Shown here piece by piece: positions 19,201-27,983 of a stretch of DNA of 64,000 nt (positions within the stretch are counted from its first letter, which is position 1; the number at the start of each line of letters is the position of its first letter). Source of the stretch: JACCZX01 sp963801035 (GTDB lineage Bacteria > Pseudomonadota > Gammaproteobacteria > Burkholderiales > Burkholderiaceae_F); NCBI GenBank assembly GCA_963801035.1, contig CAWDDF010000005.1:186001-250000 (forward strand), read 5' to 3'. The position numbers were made by a program, and so were the translations under genes. The notes under the pieces are model-generated. The model was not told the DNA's origin and ran no database searches. It was given only the letters and a program-made list of their open reading frames with translations.

Positions 19201-19323
19201 CAACACCTCGGCTGCGATTCGGCGCAGGGGTACTTGTTTGCACGGCCAATGAACGTTGATGACTTTGTGCAGATGTTCATCGATCGGCGTGGAGTGGGTC
19301 GCGAGCGGTCGCTGATGCACTAG
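16202..19323 (+). pseudogene. Membrane PAS-PAS-PAS-GGDEF-EAL protein, broken by two one-base frameshifts
   Basis: Three consecutive frames give one protein of about 1040 residues. Part 1 (from ATG 16202) has two membrane helices and the start of a PAS domain (KVGIALYDRDDRLINCNRAF). Part 2 holds two PAS/PAC units ending in GAGRDVTERE and GLAWDVTERE. Part 3 holds a last PAC, then GGDEF and EAL domains. Shifts fall near 16611 (removing T gives IPGAALDD) and 17715-17716. The cyclase motif is RRGGDEL, a variant of GGDEF, and no RxxD I-site is evident just before it. The EAL motif (GAEALIRW), DDFGVGFSS and EGIETQ are intact, so phosphodiesterase activity looks possible. It lies between parE and parC. 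Confidence 0.85.
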
Positions 19324-19370
19324 CGTTCGGCCCGCGCTCAGGTCGTGTGCGGTCCTTGGTGTTTCGTAGC

Positions 19371-19787
19371 AGCAGCGGCTGGCGCAGCTGCGCCGCCTAC
19401 GTCGTCGGGCACTTCGTGCCGACCACTGCGGTACTCACAACGCCGGCGCAAAAAAGGGCTAAAGCGCTTTTTTGCTTAAAGGCCCCGGCGTTGCTCCGCT
19501 CCTCGGGCGACGACTCAAAGGCGGCGCATCTGCGCCAGCCGCTGCTGTCGCGACATTGCCTCGACTGAGATGTTTTTTCTTTTTACCCCAACCCAAGAGA
19601 ATGGTGCCGGCGCAAGCGTTTGGCGTACGCGGCGCTGCCTTGGGCGTCGTCGAGGAGCGGAGCCGAGCCGGGGCTTTAAGCAAAACAGCGCTTTAGCCCT
19701 GTTTTGCGCCGGCTGCTGGCGAGTACCGCAGAGCAGGGTCGAAGACCCCGACGACTCAGGCAGCGCCGCGACGCCAAACGCTTGCGC
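19371..19787 (+). repeat. Composite of interleaved inverted repeats between the EAL gene and parC
   Basis: The 509 bp gap 19324-19832 has no convincing gene and is dominated by fold-back sequence. Three long inverted pairs interleave: C 19371-19406 with C' 19509-19546; A 19442-19514 with A' 19646-19713; B 19610-19640 with B' 19758-19787. A and A' are near-identical over about 70 bp once inverted, and each contains its own palindromic core (GCAAAAAAG...CTTTTTTGC in A; GCAAAACAG...CTGTTTTGC in A'). C carries the perfect palindrome GGCGCAGCTGCGCC at 19381-19394. A TTTTTTCTTTTT tract lies at 19572-19584. It resembles the compound intergenic palindromic elements of Burkholderiales. Confidence 0.85.
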
Positions 19788-19832
19788 GCTGTGACGCGAA
19801 GTAACCCATCAGTAGAATCCGCCGCCTCGCAC

Positions 19833-22172
19833 ATGGCTGAACAACAGATTCTCTTCCCTGCATCCGGCGATAGTGGCGACGGCGACGATTCGCTGACGCT
19901 GGCGCGCTTCGCGCAGCAGGCTTATCTGGATTACGCGATCTCTGTCGTCAAGGGCCGCGCCTTGCCGGATGGCTCGGATGGGCAGAAGCCGGTGCAGCGC
20001 CGGATTCTGTACGCGATGAATGCGATGGGGCTGGCTTCAGGTGCGCGTCCTGTGAAGTCGGCACGCGTGGTGGGTGACGTGCTCGGCCGCTATCACCCGC
20101 ATGGTGATCAGGCCGCATACGACGCGATGGTTCGGATGGCGCAGGACTTTTCGTTGCGTTATCCGCTGATCGATGGCCAAGGCAATTTTGGGAGTCGTGA
20201 TGGCGACGGCGCAGCTGCGATGCGCTACACCGAAGCGCGACTTACTCCGATCGCTCGCCTGTTGCTCGATGAGATCGACGAGGGCACGGTCGATTTCATG
20301 CCGAACTACGACGGCTCGACGCAGGAGCCGCGGCTGCTGCCGGCGCGCCTTCCGTTCGTGTTGCTCAATGGCGCTTCGGGCATCGCTGTTGGCATGGCGA
20401 CAGAAATCCCATCGCACCAGTTACGCGAAGTGGCGGCGGCGACGCTGCTGCTGTTAAGAAATCCTAAAGCGAAGCTGGAAGACGTGTTGCGCGAGATGCC
20501 GGGGCCCGACTTTCCGGGCGGTGGTCAGATCATCTCATCGAGCGAAGACATTCGCGACGTCTACGCGAGCGGCCGTGGCAGTGTCAAGGTACGCGCGCGT
20601 TTTGAGTTCGAAGAGCTGGCGCGCGGGCAGTGGCAGCTGATTGCCACCGAACTGCCGCCTGGCGCATCGGCGCAACGCGTGTTGGAAGAGATCGAGGAGC
20701 TGACCAATCCGAAGCTACGCGCCGGGAAAAAAGCGCTGACGAACGAACAGCAGCAAATGAAGCAATTGGTGCTGTCGGTGCTCGACACAGTGCGCGACGA
20801 ATCCGGCAAGGACGCCGCGGTGCGACTTGTGTTCGAGCCGCGCACATCGAAGATCGATCGCGAGGAGTTCACGCGGACGCTGCTCGCGCACACCAGCATG
20901 GAAGGCAACGCGCCAATCAACCTCGTGATGATCGGGGGCGATGGCCGTCCGCGCTGCAAGCCGCTGACGGAGGTGCTGCTCGAATGGATCGAATTTCGAA
21001 TCACCACAGTGCGCCGTCGATCAGCACATCGCTTGCAGAAAGTCGACGAACGCATTCACATTCTCGAAGGACGGCAGCTGGTACTGCTGTCGATCGACAA
21101 GGTAATCAAGCTGATTCGCAACTCCGACGAGCCAAAGCCCGACTTGATCAAGGCATTCAAGCTCTCCGAGCGACAGGCTGAAGATATTCTTGAGTTACGT
21201 CTGCGACAACTGGCTAGGCTCGAAGGATTTCGAATCGAAGAGGAGCTCGCTGAACTACGCAAGGAGCAATCGGCGCTCGGCAAGCTGCTGGGTTCGGACG
21301 CGGCCTTGCGCAAGTTGGTCGGCAAGGAAATCGAGGACGACGCCAAAAAGTACGGCGAAAAGGACGCTCGGCGTACGTTGATCGAAACGGCCGAGCGCGC
21401 CACAGTTGAATTGAAAGTGTCGGATGAGCCGATCACGGTCATCGTGTCGGAAAATGGATTCGTGCGGGCACGCAGCGGCCATGGCCATGACCCGGCACAG
21501 TTCACCTTCAAAACGGGAGATGCGTTGTATGGCGCGTTCGAATGCCGCACCGTCGATTCGCTGATCGCGATCGGCAGCAACGGTCGCGTCTACACGATTC
21601 CGGTTTCGCAGCTGCCCTCGGCGCGCGGCGACGGCGCGCCGGCGACTTCCATGATCGATCTTGCGCCCGAAACTCGGCTGGTTGCTTACATCGCAGGGTC
21701 TGCGTCGCTGCCCCTTTTACTCGCGACCAGCAACGGTTTCGGATTCGCAGCAACGCTCGGAGACATGTTGTCGCGACAGCGCGCGGGAAAGCAATTCATC
21801 AACGTCGACGCGGGCGCCGAGCCGCTGCGTCCACACCCGGCAGATGCTGCAAACGATCGCTTCATTGCGTGTCTGTCGGAGCGGGGCCGCGTTCTCGTGT
21901 TTGACGCCGCCGAGTTGAAGTCGCTATCCGGTGGCGGGCGCGGTGTGACTCTGATGGACCTGGACGAGGGTGAAAAACTGCTGGCAGCGCTGCCGATCTC
22001 GAAAAGCGGCGCCATTGTGACTGGAGTCAAAGGCAAAACGGCAAAGCCGGCCGAAATACATCTGATCGGTGCGGCGCTCGAAGCGCAGCGCGGCCACCGC
22101 GCGCGAAAGGGCAAGCTGGTTGACTCCAAACTAAAGCCGCCGTTTAAGCTGCATAAAGCGCCGCAAGCTTAA
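19833..22172 (+). CDS. parC: DNA topoisomerase IV subunit A
   Basis: A 779-residue type IIA topoisomerase subunit. The breakage-reunion domain has YAISVVKGRALPDGSDGQKPVQRRIL, the QRDR YHPHGDQAAYDAMV and the catalytic Tyr132 in AAMRYTEARL. The C-terminal half carries beta-pinwheel blades (VSENGFVRARSGHGHD, SNGRVYTIP, GGGRGVTLMDL). The position equal to E. coli ParC Ser80 is Gln93, and Glu84 is Asp97. ATG 19833 fits homologues; the open frame upstream runs into the repeat region. Confidence 0.96.
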   Translation: MAEQQILFPASGDSGDGDDSLTLARFAQQAYLDYAISVVKGRALPDGSDGQKPVQRRILYAMNAMGLASGARPVKSARVVGDVLGRYHPHGDQAAYDAMVRMAQDFSLRYPLIDGQGNFGSRDGDGAAAMRYTEARLTPIARLLLDEIDEGTVDFMPNYDGSTQEPRLLPARLPFVLLNGASGIAVGMATEIPSHQLREVAAATLLLLRNPKAKLEDVLREMPGPDFPGGGQIISSSEDIRDVYASGRGSVKVRARFEFEELARGQWQLIATELPPGASAQRVLEEIEELTNPKLRAGKKALTNEQQQMKQLVLSVLDTVRDESGKDAAVRLVFEPRTSKIDREEFTRTLLAHTSMEGNAPINLVMIGGDGRPRCKPLTEVLLEWIEFRITTVRRRSAHRLQKVDERIHILEGRQLVLLSIDKVIKLIRNSDEPKPDLIKAFKLSERQAEDILELRLRQLARLEGFRIEEELAELRKEQSALGKLLGSDAALRKLVGKEIEDDAKKYGEKDARRTLIETAERATVELKVSDEPITVIVSENGFVRARSGHGHDPAQFTFKTGDALYGAFECRTVDSLIAIGSNGRVYTIPVSQLPSARGDGAPATSMIDLAPETRLVAYIAGSASLPLLLATSNGFGFAATLGDMLSRQRAGKQFINVDAGAEPLRPHPADAANDRFIACLSERGRVLVFDAAELKSLSGGGRGVTLMDLDEGEKLLAALPISKSGAIVTGVKGKTAKPAEIHLIGAALEAQRGHRARKGKLVDSKLKPPFKLHKAPQA

Positions 22173-22214
22173 CAAGCCGAAACCGACGACGCACCCTGAA
22201 TTGGATAAGTGCCG

Positions 22215-22682
22215 ATGAGAATTATCTACACCACGCTGTTATTCGCACATGTGCTCGGCGTTGTTGTCTGGGTTGGCGGCATGTTCGTTCTTCATTTCGC
22301 AGTGCGGCCTTCCGCTGCCCGGCTTCAGGAACCGCCAGTCCGCTTAACGTTCCTTTCGTCGACACTTGGCCGCTTCATGTCGTGGGCCGCGCTTTCGATC
22401 GTTGTAATCCTTGTGAGCGGTCTGGCGATGATCTTGATAGGCGGCGGATTCAGAAACGCGCATTTGTCGGTACATCTGATGTTCGCGGTCGGGCTCGTGA
22501 TGATGCTGCTCTATCTGCACATCCGGTTTGCGCCCTTCAAGCGCATGCGTTCAGCCGCGATGACCGGTGATTGGGCGGTCGCAGCTGCGAATCTCGACAT
22601 CGTGCGCAAGATGGTGGCAATCAACCTCGTGCTCGGGTTTATCACGATAGCGATTGCGACAATCGGCCGAGCCGCGTTGTAA
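22215..22682 (+). CDS. CopD-family integral membrane protein
   Basis: A 155-residue protein with four hydrophobic segments (about residues 5-25, 55-75, 85-105, 130-150) and the CopD-like pattern TTLLFAHVLGVVVWVGGMFVLHFAVRP. Conserved His in the first and third helices suggests haem or metal binding. Members of this family are found with copper-resistance or protoporphyrinogen oxidase-like functions; which applies here is unknown. ATG 22215 or GTG 22209 may start translation. It ends 4 bp before the convergent PhzF gene. Confidence 0.75.
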   Translation: MRIIYTTLLFAHVLGVVVWVGGMFVLHFAVRPSAARLQEPPVRLTFLSSTLGRFMSWAALSIVVILVSGLAMILIGGGFRNAHLSVHLMFAVGLVMMLLYLHIRFAPFKRMRSAAMTGDWAVAAANLDIVRKMVAINLVLGFITIAIATIGRAAL

Positions 22683-22686
22683 CGAA

Positions 22687-23574
22687 CTACAGGCGCAGCG
22701 TCCCTTCGCTCACCATAACCGATGCGCCCCCGACGCGCACGGCCTGCACCGCACCGTCGCGCACATCTGCCTCGAGCTCGATGCGGCTCGGGCGGCCTAC
22801 CGATTCACCCTGCAACACGGTCCAATGGCGGGTTCCCGATGGATCGGGTGCTTGCTGTATCAGCCAGCCCGCAAGGGCCGCTGCGGCCGAGCCGGTTGCA
22901 GCGTCTTCGGCGACACCGGCCGCCGGCGCGAACATCCGGACACGCACCGTCGATTCGTCAATCTGAGTGACCGGATAGACCTCGAGCGCCACGAAGTTCG
23001 ACAGCAGCCGGCGCCAGCATGCGAGATCGAGTTGCGCCCGGTCCAGCGATCGCCGGGAATCGACGGGGACGACCAAGAAGGGGAGTCCGCATGACCACAC
23101 CTCGGCTGGCGCGGCGATTTCGGCAGCAGCGAGGCCGAGCAGTTCTGCCAGTGCTGCGCTCGAAGGCACATCGACTCCGATGCGTTCCGGAGCACGCGGC
23201 GCGGTAAAGCTGCAGCGCACGACACGGCTGCCGTCGCGATCGACGCGCACCGGCACTGGGCCGACGTTCTCCTCCAGCACCATCTCGCCTGCGTCCTGGC
23301 CGATTGCCGTCGACGCCAGGACAAAAGCCGTCCCGATGGTCGGATGCCCCGCGAAAGGCATCTCCCGGCCCGGCGTGAAAATGCGAACGCGCGCCGTGTG
23401 CCGCGCTTCGGTTGGCGGCGTCACGAAAGTCGTTTCGGCGAAATTGAACTCGCGCGCGATCGACAGCATCGTCGCATCATCCAGCCCACGCGCATCGGTC
23501 AACACTGCGAGCTGATTGCCGCTGAACATGCAGTCGGTAAAGACGTCGCAAGTGACGAAGTGAAACTCTTTCAT
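22687..23574 (-). CDS. PhzF-family isomerase/epimerase
   Basis: A 295-residue protein of the diaminopimelate-epimerase-like fold. It shows the family's N-terminal block (FHFVTCDVFTDCMFSGNQLAV), catalytic Glu in FNFAETTFV, GREMPFAGHPTIGTAFVL, and the second-domain block EDAATGSAAAALAGWL. PhzF itself isomerises a phenazine precursor, but no other phenazine genes are present, so a different small-molecule isomerisation is likely. ATG 23574 (MKEFHFV) matches the family start; an upstream in-frame ATG at 23610 exists. Confidence 0.88.
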   Translation of the reverse strand: MKEFHFVTCDVFTDCMFSGNQLAVLTDARGLDDATMLSIAREFNFAETTFVTPPTEARHTARVRIFTPGREMPFAGHPTIGTAFVLASTAIGQDAGEMVLEENVGPVPVRVDRDGSRVVRCSFTAPRAPERIGVDVPSSAALAELLGLAAAEIAAPAEVWSCGLPFLVVPVDSRRSLDRAQLDLACWRRLLSNFVALEVYPVTQIDESTVRVRMFAPAAGVAEDAATGSAAAALAGWLIQQAPDPSGTRHWTVLQGESVGRPSRIELEADVRDGAVQAVRVGGASVMVSEGTLRL

Positions 23575-23658
23575 GCGTGCGACTTTAGCGGATGAGCTGC
23601 TTGTAAACAAAACGAAGCAACGCCCCTACAATCCCGCTCCGCGAAAATTTGTCAGCTC

Positions 23659-25416
23659 GTGTCTCGATCCCTGTATCACCTTATCGGCGCATTTGTCGTG
23701 CGCCATTGGCGCGCGTATATCGCCTCGGCGCTGATGCTGATCGGCATCGCAGTGCTGACCGTGTTGGTCCCGCGCGTGGTTGGGCGCGCAGTAGACGGGC
23801 TCGTTGCCGGCACATTGCACGGCGCTGCGCTCGCACGTGAGCTGGGATTGCTGCTGCTCATGGGTCTGGTGATTTACTTTCTGCGCGTCGGTTGGAGGCT
23901 GCAGCTCTTTTCTGCCGCGTATCAGCTCGGTGTCGAGCTTCGCACGCGCCTTTATGACCGGCTCACGCTTCAGGGCCCGCCGTTTTTCAATCGAAGCCGT
24001 ACCGGCGATTTGATGGCGCGCGCCACGAACGATGTCGATTCGATCGAGATGGCTGCGGGCGAGGCATTTCTGGCCGGCTTCGACGGCACGCTCACTTTGA
24101 TCCTGGTTATCGCGATGATGGCGCTGGGAATCGACTGGCGGCTTGCGCTGATTGCACTGCTGCCGTTTCCATTGATGGCCATCGCGTTCTGGTTCATTTC
24201 GCGGCGCGTGCACAGCGCGTGGCGTGATTCGCTCGATCGCTTTTCGAATCTGAACGATCATGTGCAGGAAACGATCGCGGGCGTGCGTACGCTGCGCGCG
24301 CTGGGCCTCGAGACTCAAGCAGCGCGCGACTTCGCGCAGCGCGCAGCGGCCGCTGCTGCTGCGAATCTGAGTGCTCTTAAATGGGAAGCTGCGTACGAGC
24401 CTGCGGTCGGTTTTACGCTCACTGCAGCAACGGCACTTACGCTGGGTGTCGGTGGCTGGCTTGTGTGGCAGCAACAACTGACTGTCGGCGAGCTGACGAG
24501 CTTTGCGATGTATCTGTCGCAGTTGATCTGGCCGATGTTTGCGGCGGGCTGGGTGCTATCACTGCTCGAACGCGGCAAGGCCGGATGGACGCGACTGCAG
24601 CCGACATTGTCAGAACCGTTGTCGGTTGCCGATCACGGCACGGTCGCTGAGTTGGCGCCAGGCACTCTCCGGTTTGAGAGTGTCACGTTCCGCTATCGAT
24701 CAGACGCCGCGCCTGCGGTCGACGATGTGTCGTTCGAGCTGAGAGCGGGTCAAACATTGGGTGTCGTCGGGCCGACCGGATCCGGCAAGTCGACCCTGCT
24801 TGTGCTGCTGCTGCGCCACTATGCGCCCAACCAGGGCCGCATCACGTGGAGTGGTCACGGTATCGACGACTATGAATTGCGCGCGCTGCGCGGTGCGATA
24901 AGTTGGGTGCCACAGGAGGCGTTCCTGTTTTCGGCAACACTGGCAGAAAACATCGCGCTCGCGCGCAGCGACGCAACACGTGCTGCGATCGAACATGCGG
25001 CACGACTGGCGGCGCTGCACGACGACATAGCGCGCTTCCCGCACGGCTACGAAACGATGGTGGGCGAGCGCGGCATTACCCTTTCGGGCGGCCAGCGGCA
25101 AAGAGTTGCAATCGCGCGCGCACTGTTGACCGAAAAGCCATTGCTGTTGCTCGACGACGCGTTGTCCGCTGTGGACACGGGGACCGAAACGCAAATCCTC
25201 GCGCATCTGCGTGGACAACTGAGTGGCGCAAGCCGGCGCACCGCAATCATCGTCAGTCATCGACTATCTGCCGTGGCGGATGCCGACCAGATTATCGTGC
25301 TGAAAGCAGGACGTATTGTCGAGCGCGGTTCGCACGAACAATTGCTGAACATCAACGGCTGGTACGCGGCGCAATGGCGCTATCAGCAGTTGGAGGCCAG
25401 CCTGGAAAGCGCGTGA
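23659..25416 (+). CDS. ABC exporter half-transporter, MdlA-type
   Basis: A 585-residue protein: six-helix membrane domain (residues about 10-300) and nucleotide-binding domain with Walker A GPTGSGKSTLL, Q-loop VPQEAFLFSATL, signature LSGGQRQRVAIARALL and Walker B LLLLDDALSAVD. The Asp after Walker B in place of catalytic Glu matches the degenerate MdlA-type half of heterodimeric exporters. GTG 23659 is the start. The stop overlaps the ATG of the second half-transporter, so the two should form a heterodimer. A TACAAT at 23627-23632 may be the -10. Substrate unknown, drug- or lipid-like by family. Confidence 0.92.
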   Translation: MSRSLYHLIGAFVVRHWRAYIASALMLIGIAVLTVLVPRVVGRAVDGLVAGTLHGAALARELGLLLLMGLVIYFLRVGWRLQLFSAAYQLGVELRTRLYDRLTLQGPPFFNRSRTGDLMARATNDVDSIEMAAGEAFLAGFDGTLTLILVIAMMALGIDWRLALIALLPFPLMAIAFWFISRRVHSAWRDSLDRFSNLNDHVQETIAGVRTLRALGLETQAARDFAQRAAAAAAANLSALKWEAAYEPAVGFTLTAATALTLGVGGWLVWQQQLTVGELTSFAMYLSQLIWPMFAAGWVLSLLERGKAGWTRLQPTLSEPLSVADHGTVAELAPGTLRFESVTFRYRSDAAPAVDDVSFELRAGQTLGVVGPTGSGKSTLLVLLLRHYAPNQGRITWSGHGIDDYELRALRGAISWVPQEAFLFSATLAENIALARSDATRAAIEHAARLAALHDDIARFPHGYETMVGERGITLSGGQRQRVAIARALLTEKPLLLLDDALSAVDTGTETQILAHLRGQLSGASRRTAIIVSHRLSAVADADQIIVLKAGRIVERGSHEQLLNINGWYAAQWRYQQLEASLESA

Positions 25417-27203
25417 TGGCGAGTGCTCCTGCCGTATCGATCGAACAACCGGAGCTTCGTGCCGTAGGACGGAATGACCGTCGGCAGGCGTTCGCCCTGC
25501 TGTGGCGGGCGGCCCGTCCGGATCGCAGGCAGTTGGTGCTTGCGAGCGCGCTGCTGCTGATAGCTGGCGGGCTCGAGGCGCTTGGCCCGATTTTCGGCAA
25601 GCTGTTTATCGACGAGTACTTGCTACCCGGCCGTTTTGAAGTGTCACCGGTTGCACTGTTGATCGGAGGCGTCCTGATCAGCGGCGCGACCGCCAGTGCG
25701 CTGCGCTACTTTCAGTTGGTACGGCTGGCGGGGGTCGCAATGCGCTCCGTACGTCGTCTGCGGGAGAGCGTCTACAACCACGTGCTCCGCCTGCCGATGG
25801 CGTTTTTCGACAGGGCAATAACCGGCCAACTGGTCAGCCGAATTACCAACGACACGGAGCAGATCCGACAGTTGTACGTACAGGTGCTGTTCGAAATGCT
25901 GCAGGGCGTTTCCGTACTGCTCGGCGCCGTCGTTGCAATGGCCTGGCTTGACTGGCGGCTAATGCTGATCGTGATGATGCTGATTCCGGCGACCGTGCTG
26001 ATCGTTCTCGGCTATCAGCGGTTATCGGCGCACGCGGTGATGCGCGCGCGCGAGCTGCGCAGCGACATCAACGCCCAGATGGGCGAAAGCATCGCTGGCA
26101 TGAGCGTGCTGCAGGCAACCGGCGCCGCACGGCGCTTCGCGACTCGTTTCGCGAATACCAATCGCGAGCATTACCGGGCCCGGCTCGGCGAGGTACGCGC
26201 GAACGCCTGGCTGCTGCGCCCCGCTCTGGACATGATGAGCATCTTGTTGATCGTTGCGATCATCGCGGCGTTCGGCACGCAATCGTTCGGCGCGCTCGAG
26301 ATCGGGCTGCTGTACGCGTTCATCACGTACGTCGCGCGAGTGGTCGAGCCGCTGATCTCAATCACGATGCAGTTCTCGTTGCTGCAACAGGCACTGATTG
26401 CCGCGTCTCGTGTCAACACGCTGCTCGACGAAGGCGAGTCACATCGAGTGACGCACGAGCGGCGTGTGAGCCGCGGCCACGTGCAGCTGATCGACGTCAG
26501 CTTCGGTTACGACCCGCAGCAACCGGTACTGCATGACGTCAGCATCGATGTGCCGGCCGGCAGCTTCGTCGGAATTGTCGGCCACACCGGCAGCGGAAAA
26601 TCAACTCTGTTATCGCTGCTGCTGCGCTTCTATGCGCCGCAGTCGGGGCGCCTGGAGATCGACGGAATCCCGTTGGCTACGATTGGCGACGAACACTTTC
26701 GCGCGGACGTCGGACTCGTTCCGCAGGAGCCGTTCCTGCTTGCGGCGAGCGCACGCGAAAACATCGACATGGGACGTAATCTGCCGTCCGCGCAGATCGA
26801 GGCCGCCGCACGTGCAGCCAATGCGCATGGATTTATCAGCGCGCTCGAGCAGGGTTACGACACGCCGCTTGATGAAGGCGGTGCACGGCTGTCGTCGGGT
26901 CAAAAACAATTGATTGCAGTGGCACGTGCACTGGCCGGTGCACCACGCGTGCTGTTTCTCGACGAAGCAACGTCTCGCATCGACAGCGATACAGAGCGGC
27001 AAGTCGCACGAGCGTTGTCGCTTCTGCAAGGCAAGACAACCGTCATCGCGATTGCGCACCGGCTGTCGACAATCCGCGCGGCGGATCGAATCTTTGTGCT
27101 GAATCACGGCCGTGTGTCTGAGCAAGGTACACACGACCAGCTGATGGCCATTGACGGAGGTATTTACCAGCGGCTGTATCTGCTGCAGCAGATCGCTGAT
27201 TGA
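25416..27203 (+). CDS. ABC exporter half-transporter, MdlB-type
   Basis: A 595-residue partner of the preceding gene, joined by a TGATG stop/start overlap. The membrane domain carries RLPMAFFDRAITGQLVSRITNDTEQI; the nucleotide-binding domain has Walker A GHTGSGKSTLL, Q-loop VPQEPFLLAAS, signature LSSGQKQLIAVARALAG and a canonical Walker B LFLDEATSRID. Together with the DD-type partner this gives one full and one degenerate ATP site, as in MdlAB. ATG 25416 fixes the start; the frame is open earlier but overlaps mdlA-like coding sequence. Confidence 0.92.
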   Translation: MASAPAVSIEQPELRAVGRNDRRQAFALLWRAARPDRRQLVLASALLLIAGGLEALGPIFGKLFIDEYLLPGRFEVSPVALLIGGVLISGATASALRYFQLVRLAGVAMRSVRRLRESVYNHVLRLPMAFFDRAITGQLVSRITNDTEQIRQLYVQVLFEMLQGVSVLLGAVVAMAWLDWRLMLIVMMLIPATVLIVLGYQRLSAHAVMRARELRSDINAQMGESIAGMSVLQATGAARRFATRFANTNREHYRARLGEVRANAWLLRPALDMMSILLIVAIIAAFGTQSFGALEIGLLYAFITYVARVVEPLISITMQFSLLQQALIAASRVNTLLDEGESHRVTHERRVSRGHVQLIDVSFGYDPQQPVLHDVSIDVPAGSFVGIVGHTGSGKSTLLSLLLRFYAPQSGRLEIDGIPLATIGDEHFRADVGLVPQEPFLLAASARENIDMGRNLPSAQIEAAARAANAHGFISALEQGYDTPLDEGGARLSSGQKQLIAVARALAGAPRVLFLDEATSRIDSDTERQVARALSLLQGKTTVIAIAHRLSTIRAADRIFVLNHGRVSEQGTHDQLMAIDGGIYQRLYLLQQIAD

Positions 27204-27245
27204 TGTCCGCGGGCACGAGTCTGGCTGCAGCAATTCGTCTCAGCA

Positions 27246-27593
27246 ATGACTCAGCGTATGACACCCGCCGATTTGGACCGGTCGCTGCGCACCGCGATTC
27301 AGGAGCGCCGACTTGTTGCGTTTATTCTGTATGGGGAAGCGCGGCTAATGGAGCCTCACGACTACGGTTTCATAGCGGGCGAGCGACGATTGTTCTGCTA
27401 TCAGGTTGGCGGTAGCAGCCGGTCCGGTCGGCCCCACGGCTGGCGATGGGCGCCGCTGCGTGAGATTTCACAGTTTCACGTACTAGACAAGCACTTCCGC
27501 GGCCCGCGCCCAGTACCTTCCGGCAAACACACCAAATGGGACAAATTGTTCGCAAGCGTCTCGTCCAAGCACAGCGAGACTAATGAAGCGTAA
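27246..27593 (+). CDS. Small WYL-like domain protein
   Basis: A 115-residue protein. The layout LRTAIQERRLVAFILYG, EPHDYGFIAGERRLFCYQVGG, GWRWAPLREISQFHVLDKHF resembles a stand-alone WYL domain (R..V.I.Y, then EPH, then the surface residues that bind ligands), without an HTH. This similarity is my inference from pattern, not a database hit. The C-terminal SGKHTKWDKLFASV is typical of a small uncharacterised proteobacterial family. ATG 27246 or 27258 may start. It overlaps the next gene by 11 bp, implying translational coupling. Confidence 0.6.
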   Translation: MTQRMTPADLDRSLRTAIQERRLVAFILYGEARLMEPHDYGFIAGERRLFCYQVGGSSRSGRPHGWRWAPLREISQFHVLDKHFRGPRPVPSGKHTKWDKLFASVSSKHSETNEA

Positions 27594-27924
27594 GCAACTT
27601 CGGTTTGGCAAAGGATTTCGCGTGGCGATCAGTAACCGGTCGGCGCAGGCCGCGGAGATGGTGATCGCACCGGGAGAAGCAGAAGGAGATCCTCAAAATC
27701 GACATCGCGGCGCCGATCAGTGGCTGTATATCGTGTCTGGTTCGGGCTCGGCACTTGTCAACGGCAAACGTTACGTGCTGAAGCAGGGGACGCTGGTGTT
27801 GATCGAGCGCGGCGACAAACATCAGATCATGAATTCTGGTCGTACGCTGCTGCGCACGTTGAATTTTTACGTTCCTCCTGCATATAACAAGGATGGCGAC
27901 GAGTTGCCGCCGGCCAAGCGCTGA
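27583..27924 (+). CDS. Cupin-domain protein
   Basis: A 113-residue single-cupin protein. Motif 1 is seen as RHRGADQWLYIVSGSGSALVNGK and motif 2 as GTLVLIERGDKHQIMNSG, with His and Glu-like positions for a metal site. Cupins include sugar epimerases, dioxygenases and binding proteins; the fold alone does not give the reaction. It starts inside the preceding WYL-like gene and ends 59 bp before htpG. Confidence 0.82.
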   Translation: MKRKQLRFGKGFRVAISNRSAQAAEMVIAPGEAEGDPQNRHRGADQWLYIVSGSGSALVNGKRYVLKQGTLVLIERGDKHQIMNSGRTLLRTLNFYVPPAYNKDGDELPPAKR

Positions 27925-27983
27925 GAGCCTGCGGATGGTGCTTGGCGAGCGATAATCGCGTCCTTTGTTTAACTCGCACGACT

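Noticed and set aside
18037..19320. 427-codon open frame antisense to the GGDEF/EAL gene
   Set aside because: It mirrors third-position GC bias of the sense gene, has no recognisable domain, and the sense frame carries clear EAL motifs.
19448..19475. Hairpin with T run looking like a terminator for the EAL gene
   Set aside because: It is the palindromic core of repeat A and recurs in A'; it may stop transcription by chance but cannot be called a dedicated terminator.
19459..19794. Several 74-codon frames in the repeat region before parC
   Set aside because: They arise from both strands of the same inverted repeats and have no RBS or protein similarity.
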